Assembly: GCA_946482495.1 (NCBI GenBank)
Contig: CAMLRV010000024.1
Span: forward strand, 1 to 16,446
Source: an uncultured Flavobacteriia bacterium
GTDB lineage: Bacteria > Bacteroidota > Bacteroidia > Flavobacteriales > Flavobacteriaceae
Length of the DNA stretch: 16,446 nt
Direction: 5' to 3'
A program made the position numbers and the translations under genes. This document shows positions 1-6,563 of this stretch, one piece after another. How positions within the stretch are numbered: position 1 is the stretch's first letter; each line of letters starts with the position of its first letter. The notes under the pieces were generated by a model, which saw only the letters and a list, made by a program, of their open reading frames with translations, had not been told where the DNA came from and ran no database searches.

Positions 1-37
1 TTTTTAGGTTTTGGGTTTTTTGAGGCAACCTTTTTAA
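1..37 (+). terminator. Possible 3' arm of an upstream terminator
   Basis: The window opens with a T-rich stretch, then GAGGCAACC followed directly by TTTTT. This is how the descending arm and U-tract of an intrinsic terminator look; the matching GGTTGCCTC arm would lie just left of the window and is not visible. If so, an upstream plus-strand gene ends here and the gene at 77 is transcribed separately. Inference only. Confidence 0.3.
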
Positions 38-76
38 TAATTCTACACTAATAAATAAATCTTTAAATATGAAATT

Positions 77-1096
77 ATGAAAAAAAGTGTTTTAAAAATT
101 TTTGTTTTAAGCTTATTAATAGCTTTAAACTCTTGCACTCCAGACAATACAACTAGCAATATAGTAAACTCATCACCCATAAATCCATCTGTTTTTTACA
201 TTGCTGGAAGCAAAGATGGTTTTGCTTGTTATTGGAAAAACAATCAATTAATACAACTAAATTCTGGTACACTATCTGAAAGTTATGCAGAAAAAATAAT
301 TGAATCAAATGGAGATGTTTATGTTTTTGGATATGGCTATGTAGCTAATGTATACAAAAGATTGTTTTGGAAAAATGGAGTATTAACTAATTTAACGAAT
401 CAATTAGCAACTGTTACTTATTCTGTTAATATTACAGATATGAATGTTATTGGCAATGATGTTTATTTTGTAGGATTTACATATCCAAAACCTTTTAATA
501 GCAATAACCCCTCAAGTTTAGTTTATTGGAAAAACAACATGAAGAGTGTTATTGCGAATTATCCAACAACAAATTATTCACAATCAAGAATCGAAATTGT
601 AAACAATGATGTTTATGCGCTTGGAGCGGGTAATATGAATTTTTCTGATCAAGGATATTATGTAAATGGTGTATATAACGAACTTTTAGGAATTGATTTA
701 TATGGGATTTCTGTTAATAAAAATAATAATGATGTTTATATCACTGGTAGAGCTTCTGGTAATTACTATTGTAAAAACATAACTAATAACACCTTAGAAT
801 TAATTCCAAGTAATTTTACTAATTATATTGAAATTGATTTTGATGAGTTTAATAATAAATACTATAGAACTGGTAAAAAAATATTTAAAAATGGCGTTCT
901 TTTTTATGATGGGTCGTCTTCTGTTACTAGCGTGTTACAAAGTTTTAAAATTCTTAATAATAATACCTATATATTAAATTCCTTTGGATATGATGCTGTG
1001 AATTCAGGATACACTTGTTTAAATATTAATGGAAACAATGTTATGCAAAGTGCCAACAATGAGAGTTACTCTTCGTTTTTTGTTGTTCAAAACTAA
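77..1096 (+). CDS. Secreted lipoprotein with WKN/NDVY beta-propeller-like repeats
   Basis: The product is a 339-residue lipoprotein of unknown function. Residues 1-20 form a type II signal peptide: MKK, a hydrophobic core, then the lipobox LNSC with the acylated Cys at 20. The +2 residue is Thr, so outer-membrane sorting is likely. The mature part has loosely repeated units combining a (Y/F)WKN(N/G) strand with a downstream (N/G)DVY strand, for example YWKNN near residue 53, FWKNG near 97 and YWKNN near 151, with NDVY copies near 126, 174 and 215. This spacing suggests a beta-propeller of about six or seven blades (inference). There is no type IX sorting domain; the chain ends in SSFFVVQN, unlike its two neighbours, although its 3' flank is the same repeated terminator block. 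The start chosen is the ATG that puts the signal peptide at the N-terminus; an ATG at 69 is out of frame and hits a stop after three codons. Confidence 0.8.
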   Translation: MKKSVLKIFVLSLLIALNSCTPDNTTSNIVNSSPINPSVFYIAGSKDGFACYWKNNQLIQLNSGTLSESYAEKIIESNGDVYVFGYGYVANVYKRLFWKNGVLTNLTNQLATVTYSVNITDMNVIGNDVYFVGFTYPKPFNSNNPSSLVYWKNNMKSVIANYPTTNYSQSRIEIVNNDVYALGAGNMNFSDQGYYVNGVYNELLGIDLYGISVNKNNNDVYITGRASGNYYCKNITNNTLELIPSNFTNYIEIDFDEFNNKYYRTGKKIFKNGVLFYDGSSSVTSVLQSFKILNNNTYILNSFGYDAVNSGYTCLNINGNNVMQSANNESYSSFFVVQN

Positions 1097-1132
1097 ACGA
1101 TTATTTAGCTGTTTTTAAATCATAAATCATAA

Positions 1133-1167
1133 AAAATCCCAAATTCTAAATTAGTGTTTGGGATTTT
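1133..1167. terminator. Hairpin terminator after the lipoprotein gene
   Basis: An inverted repeat has arms AAAATCCCAAA and TTTGGGATTTT around an AT-rich centre, with an A-run before and a T-run within the right arm. It can therefore act in both directions. It lies 36 bases after the lipoprotein stop codon. Confidence 0.8.
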
Positions 1168-1171
1168 ATAT

Positions 1172-1222
1172 TTATACAATCATCGTTAACTGAATGCGCT
1201 TTCTTGCTTCGTCAACCACAAC
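1172..1222 (-). pseudogene. Remnant of tex 3' end (copy A)
   Basis: Read on the minus strand this encodes VVVDEARKRIQLTMIV followed by a stop. It matches the last 16 residues of the complete Tex protein in this window (VEVDEARKRIQLTMIV) with one change. Four of the nucleotide differences are synonymous (CGC/CGT, AAG/AAA, GCA/GCG, GTT/GTA). Homology fades upstream of this point, so it is an isolated C-terminal fragment with no start and no expected function. Confidence 0.8.
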
Positions 1223-1253
1223 GCATTTTTTACTACAATATTAACATTATAAG

Positions 1254-1285
1254 CCACTTGTGGTATAAGTATTTACTTATATTTG
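1254..1285 (+). promoter_or_regulatory. Promoter with two adjacent inverted repeats (possible operator)
   Basis: TATATTTG at 1278-1285 fits the Bacteroidetes -7 consensus TAnnTTTG, with a TTG at 1258-1260 seventeen bases upstream as a -33 element. Two back-to-back inverted repeats overlap it: CCAC-TT-GTGG at 1254-1263, and TATAAGTA-TT-TACTTATA at 1264-1281, the latter with perfect 8-base arms. Such a layout could be a repressor or activator site for the gene at 1314. Its paralog's promoter at 3951 has no counterpart. Confidence 0.6.
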
Positions 1286-1313
1286 TAATTTATTATCCTC
1301 AAATAAATTCACA

Positions 1314-3797
1314 ATGAAAAAATCACTATTAATATTTCTACTTGTATTTACAATTTTTGGAAACGCACAAAACTCCGCTGATGTATCACAAAATTTTGGA
1401 TCTGTACCTGGGTTTGATGGATCAGTGTATGCTACAGCAATTCAAAGTGATGGGAAAATACTTGTTGGGGGAAATTATTTAACCTATCGAGGGGTTGCAA
1501 AATTACGATTAACCCGTTTAAATACAGATGGTTCAATTGATTCTACTTTTAATCTAGATAGTGGGTTTACTGGAGTTATATTTACAATAGCTATTCAAAA
1601 CGATGGAAAAATTCTTTTAGGGGGTCCATTTCAAGGAAGTATTATTAGATTAAATCCAGATGGGTCAATAGACACAAGTTTTAATATTGGATCAGGTTTT
1701 GATTATAATGTATATTCAATTGTGGTACAACCTGATGGGAAAATTCTAGTGGGAGGGCTTTTTACTACTTATAAAGGAATAACCCAAAACAGACTTGTTC
1801 GTTTAAACCCAAACGGAATTATTGATACTGGATTTTATATAGGAACAGGTTTTGGGAATTATAAAGTAAATTCAATAGCAATTCAAAATGATGGAAAAAT
1901 AATTGTTTACGGTGAATTCTCGGGTTTTAATGGAGAAGTTGCAAGACAAATTGTGCGTTTAAATACAGATGGCTCTAAAGATAATACTTTTAATTTAGGA
2001 GGAGTTGGTTTTAATAATGTTTCTGGAGCAACATCTATTCCTTCAGGAAGTGTCGCAATACAAAATGATGGAAAAATTCTTGTAGGAGGTAATTTTTATA
2101 ACTATAATGGTGTCCCTCAAAATTGTCTTATTCGTTTAAATACAGATGGTACTAAAGATACAGGTTTTATAACTGGTACTGGCCCTAATAGTACTGTAAA
2201 TTCAATTGTAATACAATCTGATGGGAAAATACTAATTGGAGGACAATTCACATCATACAACAACATTCCTGCTAATAACAGTATAGCTCGTTTAAATACC
2301 AACGGTACATTAGATACTTCTCTTAATACACAAGGAGGTTTTAACAATTCTGTAAGCAGTCTTTCTATTCAGAATGATGGAAATATAATTGTTGGAGGAC
2401 ATTTTATTTCCTATGATGGATTACTTGAAAATAGAATTTTAGGTCTTACTACTACTGGTGCAAAAAATCATAATTTTAATACAGGTGCCGGATTTGATTC
2501 TTTTGTAAGCGCAACTTCTCAACAAGCTGATGGGAAAATTATTGTGGCAGGTGCAATTACTAATTACAAAGGAATTCCAGAGAAAAAAATCATTCGTTTA
2601 AATACAGACGGAACTAAAGATACTGGATTTAATACTGGAACTGGATTTAATAATAATGTGCGTTGTATTGCCATACAAAATGACGGTAAAATCATCGTTG
2701 GAGGTGAATTTACCACATTTAATGGCGGCACAGAAAATTACATCATTCGTTTAAATACGAATGGATCTAAAGATACTAGTTTTAATACAGGTGTAGGTTT
2801 TAATAATTTTGTAAATACTATTACTATTCAAAGCGATGGAAAAATTCTTGTAGGTGGTGATTTCAACTTATACAAAGGAGTATTACAAAGCAAAATTATT
2901 CGTTTAAATACTGATGGTACAAAAGATACTTCATTTAATCCCGGAACTGGCTTTGATAATTCCATTCATGCGATAACCCTTCAAAATGATGGAAAAATCT
3001 TAATTGGTGGTGCTTTTACAGCTTTTAATGGATTCCAAGAAAATAGAGCTATTCGCTTAAATAGTGACGGTACAAAAGATACTTCTTTTAATATTAATGC
3101 AGGATTTAATGAATCTGTTTTTGGATTTGCTTTACAACCTGATGGAAAGATTTTTGTTTATGGTAATTTTGGATATTTAAACAATGTTTTAGATAAAAAA
3201 ATTGTTCGTTTGAATCCAGATGGATCAAGAGATACTTCTTTTAACACAGGTACAGGGTTTAATTTATCTTATAGTGAATATGTGAAATCTATAATTGTAC
3301 AAAATGACGGCAAAATAGTTGTTGCAGGTACTTTTAATAATTACAAAGGATTAGCTGAAAAAAATATAATTAGATTACTTTCTGACGGAAATAAAGACAC
3401 TTTTTTTGATGCAGGAATTGGTTTTAATAATTCAGTTAATTGCATTTCTTCGCTAAATAATGGATCAATCCTTGTGGGCGGTAATTTCACTTCTTATAGA
3501 AACCTAATGGATTCTTCATTTTTAGTTGCTTTAAACGGAAGTAATCCTTTATCAAACACTGACTTCACAAAATTTAATCCAGTTGCAATTTGGCCAAATC
3601 CAGCAAAAGAAATCATAAATGTAGATGTGTCAAATAACTCATTAATTTCAAATATAAAAATTTATGACTTACAAGGTAAATTATATGCTAATACTTCAAA
3701 AAATTCCATTGATGTAAGTAATTTATCATCTGGTTTATACTTTATAAAAGTTACAACCGAGGATGGAGAATTCACCAAGAAGTTTATCAAAGAGTAA
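1314..3797 (+). CDS. Secreted delta-60 repeat protein with type IX sorting domain (paralog 1)
   Basis: The 827-residue product is probably exported and surface-attached or released by the type IX secretion system; its function is unknown. A signal peptide covers about residues 1-18 (MKKSLLIFLL core, cleavage near GNA/QN). Residues 38-744 are 14 tandem units of about 51 residues matching the delta-60 repeat family, with core motifs DGKILVGG-F, RLN-DGTKDTSF and GTGFN. Unit 2 (residues 88-132) lacks about six residues of the YKG loop, unit 4 carries an insertion, and units 7 and 14 lack the RLN-DGTKD motif. Residues 757-827 form a Por-type C-terminal sorting domain: WPNP at 760-763, YDLQGKL, NLSSGLY, and the terminal KKFIKE. 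The ATG gives the signal peptide directly and sits 28 bases after the -7 motif. The adjacent gene at 3972 is a full-length paralog. Ligand binding or adhesion is plausible for a propeller-like secreted protein, but nothing in the sequence shows it. Confidence 0.9.
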   Translation: MKKSLLIFLLVFTIFGNAQNSADVSQNFGSVPGFDGSVYATAIQSDGKILVGGNYLTYRGVAKLRLTRLNTDGSIDSTFNLDSGFTGVIFTIAIQNDGKILLGGPFQGSIIRLNPDGSIDTSFNIGSGFDYNVYSIVVQPDGKILVGGLFTTYKGITQNRLVRLNPNGIIDTGFYIGTGFGNYKVNSIAIQNDGKIIVYGEFSGFNGEVARQIVRLNTDGSKDNTFNLGGVGFNNVSGATSIPSGSVAIQNDGKILVGGNFYNYNGVPQNCLIRLNTDGTKDTGFITGTGPNSTVNSIVIQSDGKILIGGQFTSYNNIPANNSIARLNTNGTLDTSLNTQGGFNNSVSSLSIQNDGNIIVGGHFISYDGLLENRILGLTTTGAKNHNFNTGAGFDSFVSATSQQADGKIIVAGAITNYKGIPEKKIIRLNTDGTKDTGFNTGTGFNNNVRCIAIQNDGKIIVGGEFTTFNGGTENYIIRLNTNGSKDTSFNTGVGFNNFVNTITIQSDGKILVGGDFNLYKGVLQSKIIRLNTDGTKDTSFNPGTGFDNSIHAITLQNDGKILIGGAFTAFNGFQENRAIRLNSDGTKDTSFNINAGFNESVFGFALQPDGKIFVYGNFGYLNNVLDKKIVRLNPDGSRDTSFNTGTGFNLSYSEYVKSIIVQNDGKIVVAGTFNNYKGLAEKNIIRLLSDGNKDTFFDAGIGFNNSVNCISSLNNGSILVGGNFTSYRNLMDSSFLVALNGSNPLSNTDFTKFNPVAIWPNPAKEIINVDVSNNSLISNIKIYDLQGKLYANTSKNSIDVSNLSSGLYFIKVTTEDGEFTKKFIKE
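1425..3545 (+). repeat. Coding tandem repeats, 14 units of about 153 bp (paralog 1)
   Basis: The delta-60 units are visible as DNA repeats with a period near 153 bp. Recurrent words are GATGGaAAAaTtcTtGTtGG, cGTTTAAATaCaGATGG and aaAGATACTtctTTtAAt. Units differ from each other mostly at wobble positions, so they are old enough to have diverged but could still recombine. Confidence 0.85.
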
Positions 3798-3813
3798 ACT
3801 TCTTTAATCAAAA

Positions 3814-3848
3814 AAAATCCCAAATTCTAAATTAGAGTTTGGGATTTT
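3814..3848. terminator. Hairpin terminator after paralog 1
   Basis: The arms AAAATCCCAAATTCTAA and TTAGAGTTTGGGATTTT pair with a single G-U, flanked by A- and T-runs. It begins 17 bases after the stop codon and matches the terminator at 6460-6494. Confidence 0.85.
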
Positions 3849-3852
3849 CTAT

Positions 3853-3915
3853 TTATACAATCATCGTTAACTGAATGTGCTTTCTCGCTTCGTCTACCTC
3901 ACCAACTTTTACTTG
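3853..3915 (-). pseudogene. Remnant of tex 3' end (copy B)
   Basis: On the minus strand this reads QVKVGEVDEARKHIQLTMIV and a stop, matching the last 20 residues of Tex with two substitutions (V to G, R to H) and no frameshift. The stop codon and the spacing to the terminator are as in the intact gene. Homology stops two bases upstream, so only about 3% of tex is present. Confidence 0.85.
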
Positions 3916-3950
3916 AATTTTTAGAATGTTCAGTTTGTTTAAATTTATTT

Positions 3951-3958
3951 TACATTTG
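3951..3958 (+). promoter_or_regulatory. -7 promoter element of paralog 2
   Basis: TACATTTG fits TAnnTTTG and lies 13 bases before the ATG at 3972, giving a very short leader. The last leader bases, AAATTCACA, are shared with the gene at 1314. No convincing -33 element is seen at the usual distance. Confidence 0.5.
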
Positions 3959-3971
3959 TAAAAAAATTCAC

Positions 3972-6443
3972 ATGAAACGATTTTATATATTCTTCTTTTT
4001 AATTTCTATAAATTTTATCTCTTTTTCACAAAATGCAGCGGATGTTGTACAAACATTTGGTTACTATCCTGGTGTTAACGGGACTATTAATTCAGTAGCT
4101 CTTCAGTCGGATGGAAAAATGATTCTCGGAGGTAATTTTAATTTATACAAGGGGTTTCCTGAAAAAAATATTATTCGTTTAGATACTAACGGAACAAAAG
4201 ATACTTCTTTTGATACTGGAGTTGGGTTTAATAATACTATTTTTTCAGTAGTAATACAACCAGATGGAAAAATTCTTGTTGGTGGTAATTTTACCACTTA
4301 TAAAGGAATAACTGAAAATAAAATTATTCGTTTAAATCCAGATGGAACTAAAGATACTTCTTTTAATGTTGGTACTGGATTTAATAGTACAGTTAATTCA
4401 ATATCATTACAGCCAAATGGAAAAATTATTGTAAGTGGTGATTTTACAGTTTATCAAGGAATTGGTCAAAACAGAATTATCCGTTTAAATCCAGACGGAA
4501 CCAAAGACACTTCATTTAATATTGGAACGGGATTTAATTCTGTTGTTAGAACTACTGCAACACTTCCAAATGGAAAAATTCTAGTTGGGGGTAATTTTTT
4601 TATTTTTAATGGTGTATTTGAATATAAAATTATTTGTTTAAATAGTGACGGCACAAAAGATACTTTTTTTAATGCTGGAACAGGATTTAATAGTGATGTA
4701 TATTCAATATTTATTAAGTCTGATCAAAGAATTTTAGTTGGTGGTAATTTTATAAATTATCAAGGAAATCTTGAGAGAAGAATGATTTGTTTAAATTATG
4801 ATGGAACTAAAGATACCTCTTTTAACTTAGGAACTGGATTTGATGGAGATGTTTACACTATGGTTGAACAACCTGATGGAAAATTAATAGTTGGTGGTAA
4901 TTTTAATTTATATAATGGCACAACAGAAAAAAGAATTGTTCGTTTAGAATCTGATGGAACTAAAGACACTTCTTTTAATATAGGAACTGGATTTAGCAGT
5001 AGTGTTTTGTCAATTGCACTCCAACCTGATGGAAAAATGGCTGTTGGTGGTACATTTGTTTCTTATAAAGGAGTAACTGAAAATAGAATTGTTTATTTAA
5101 ATTCTGATGGAACTAGAATTCCTTCATTTTTTAATGGAGATGGATTTAATCCAAGTGTTTATGCCACAGCATATCAACCTGATGGAAAAATTCTTGTAGG
5201 AGGTGAATTTTCAATATATAAAGGAATAACGGAAAATAGTCTTATTCGTTTAAATCCTGATGGTACAAAAGACACTTCTTTTAACACTGGAACGGGATTT
5301 AATTCACAGGTTAATGCAATTGCGCTTCAATCTGATGGGAAAATTCTTGTTGGAGGTTGGCTTACTTCATATAACGGAATTACTGAAAATAGACTTATTC
5401 GTTTAAATCCAAATGGTACGAAAGACACCACATTTGATATAGGAACTGGGTTTAATTGGCCAGTGTATAGTATAGTCGTTCAACCTAATGGAAAAATTCT
5501 TGTTGGTGGTAATTTTGCTTCTTATAAAGGAATAGCCGAAAATAAAATTATTAGATTAAATTCTGATGGAACGAAAGACACTTCATTTGACACCGGAACT
5601 GGGTTTAATAACGATGTTCTTTCAATTGTTCTTCAGCCAGATGGAAAAATTCTTGTTGGGGGCGCTTTCACCACTTATAAAGGAATTGTTGAAAACAGAA
5701 TTATTCGTTTAAATACAGACGGAACAAAAGATTCTTCTTTTAATATTGGAACAGGGTTTAATGATCATGTTCGTACAATTGCATTACAAACTAATGGACA
5801 AATTATTGTAGGTGGTGATTTTACTTCATATAATATGTATGTTCAAAATAGAATTGCTCGTTTAAATTCAGACGGAATAATAAATACAAATTTATTTAAT
5901 AATGGTACTGGATTTAATAGTAGTGTTTATTGTATTCATATTCAGCCTGATGGGAAGATTATTGTGGGCGGAGATTTTGTAATTTATAAAGGATTACCAG
6001 AAAATTTTATAACCCGTTTAAATAATGATGGAACGAAAGACACTTCTTTTAATACAACTGGGTTTAACGGAAGTAGAGTTTATTCTATTTTTACGCATCC
6101 AGATATGAGAATAACACTTGGAGGTATTTTTTCATATTACAATAATAGTGTTAGTTCTTCTTGCTTACTTACTTTGTATGGAGATTCTGTTTTAAACAAC
6201 GAAAATTTTGTAAATCAAAATGAGGTTTCTATATGGCCAAATCCGACACAAAATATCTTAAATATTAACAACTTAAAAAGTAATATTAAAACAATAAATA
6301 TATATAATATTGAAGGTAAATTAGTTTATGAAAATAAAAATATTGAAACTTCTATAGATGTAAGTAATTTATCCTCGGGTTTATATAGCATTAAAGTTAC
6401 AACAGAAGAAGGAGAATTCACCAAGAAGTTTATCAAAGAGTAA
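3972..6443 (+). CDS. Secreted delta-60 repeat protein with type IX sorting domain (paralog 2)
   Basis: The 823-residue product is a full-length paralog of the protein at 1314, also a predicted type IX secretion substrate of unknown role. Its signal peptide is about residues 1-19 (hydrophobic FYIFFFLISINFISFS, then QNAADV, matching QNSADV in the paralog). Residues 39-740 hold 14 delta-60 units, more regular than in the paralog, with consensus QPDGKILVGGNF, YKGITEN, RLNPDGTKDTSF and GTGFN. Unit 7 (345-395) has TRIPSFFNGDGF in place of the usual DTSF segment, and unit 14 is degenerate. The C-terminal sorting domain covers about 752-823: WPNP at 755-758, INIYNIEGKL, NLSSGLY, KKFIKE. The end of the coding sequence is almost identical in DNA to that of the paralog, whereas the repeats have diverged. 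It converges on tex and shares a bidirectional terminator with it. Confidence 0.9.
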   Translation: MKRFYIFFFLISINFISFSQNAADVVQTFGYYPGVNGTINSVALQSDGKMILGGNFNLYKGFPEKNIIRLDTNGTKDTSFDTGVGFNNTIFSVVIQPDGKILVGGNFTTYKGITENKIIRLNPDGTKDTSFNVGTGFNSTVNSISLQPNGKIIVSGDFTVYQGIGQNRIIRLNPDGTKDTSFNIGTGFNSVVRTTATLPNGKILVGGNFFIFNGVFEYKIICLNSDGTKDTFFNAGTGFNSDVYSIFIKSDQRILVGGNFINYQGNLERRMICLNYDGTKDTSFNLGTGFDGDVYTMVEQPDGKLIVGGNFNLYNGTTEKRIVRLESDGTKDTSFNIGTGFSSSVLSIALQPDGKMAVGGTFVSYKGVTENRIVYLNSDGTRIPSFFNGDGFNPSVYATAYQPDGKILVGGEFSIYKGITENSLIRLNPDGTKDTSFNTGTGFNSQVNAIALQSDGKILVGGWLTSYNGITENRLIRLNPNGTKDTTFDIGTGFNWPVYSIVVQPNGKILVGGNFASYKGIAENKIIRLNSDGTKDTSFDTGTGFNNDVLSIVLQPDGKILVGGAFTTYKGIVENRIIRLNTDGTKDSSFNIGTGFNDHVRTIALQTNGQIIVGGDFTSYNMYVQNRIARLNSDGIINTNLFNNGTGFNSSVYCIHIQPDGKIIVGGDFVIYKGLPENFITRLNNDGTKDTSFNTTGFNGSRVYSIFTHPDMRITLGGIFSYYNNSVSSSCLLTLYGDSVLNNENFVNQNEVSIWPNPTQNILNINNLKSNIKTINIYNIEGKLVYENKNIETSIDVSNLSSGLYSIKVTTEEGEFTKKFIKE
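4086..6191 (+). repeat. Coding tandem repeats, 14 units of 153 bp (paralog 2)
   Basis: The 51-codon delta-60 units repeat at the DNA level with an almost constant 153-bp period. The frequent words are CCtGATGGaAAAaTTCTTGT and cGTTTAAATcc-GATGGaAC. Several units such as those around 4240-4390 and 5160-5310 are nearly alike, which suggests internal duplication. Confidence 0.85.
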
Positions 6444-6563
6444 ACTTCTTTAATCATAAAAAATCCCAAATTCTAAATTAGAGTTTGGGATTTTCTATTT
6501 ATACAATCATCGTTAACTGAATACGTTTTCTCGCTTCGTCTACCTCAACAACTTTTACTTGAA
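6411..6563. repeat. Array junction repeat, copy C (joined to intact tex)
   Basis: This is the copy in which the tex portion (6499-6563) continues into the complete gene. It is therefore the likely source, or the ancestral state, of copies A (1125-1229) and B (3765-3917). Confidence 0.9.
6460..6494. terminator. Bidirectional terminator between paralog 2 and tex
   Basis: A long hairpin (arms AAAATCCCAAATTCTAA / TTAGAGTTTGGGATTTT, one G-U pair) lies 16 bases after the plus-strand stop and four bases beyond the tex stop on the minus strand. The A-run and T-run on either side let it terminate both convergent genes. Confidence 0.85.

Larger units (their letters stand above)
1125..1229. repeat. Array junction repeat, copy A (terminator plus tex 3' end)
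   Basis: This is the first of three copies of a block found after each of the three plus-strand genes (others at 3765-3917 and 6411-6563). It consists of a hairpin terminator followed by the last codons of tex in reverse orientation. Copy A is the most diverged of the three: it differs in the hairpin loop side (TTAGTG for TTAGAG) and at several positions in the tex part. Confidence 0.85.
3765..3917. repeat. Array junction repeat, copy B (sorting-domain tail, terminator, tex 3' end)
   Basis: This copy starts inside the coding sequence at the last codons of the sorting domain and runs through the stop codon, the terminator and the tex remnant. The first 112 bases (3765-3876) match 6411-6522 at 111 positions by my alignment; the only difference is A for T before the A-run. 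Five further differences follow before homology ends at 3917. The identity ignores the coding/non-coding border. Confidence 0.9.

Noticed and set aside
1125..1229. The three similar intergenic blocks as insertion-sequence ends or a MITE.
   Set aside because: There are no terminal inverted repeats or target-site duplications. The content is fully explained as terminator plus the 3' end of tex.
2117..4654. Open frames on the minus strand inside the delta-60 genes (2117-2347, 4103-4297, 4466-4654).
   Set aside because: They are mirror images of the repeated coding sequence, resemble each other only because the repeats do, and have no promoter or family match.
1425..6191. Regular 153-bp repeats that could suggest a repeat array such as CRISPR or a satellite.
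   Set aside because: The period is exactly 51 codons, the frame is open throughout, and the translation matches the delta-60 repeat family. There are no short identical repeats with unique spacers.
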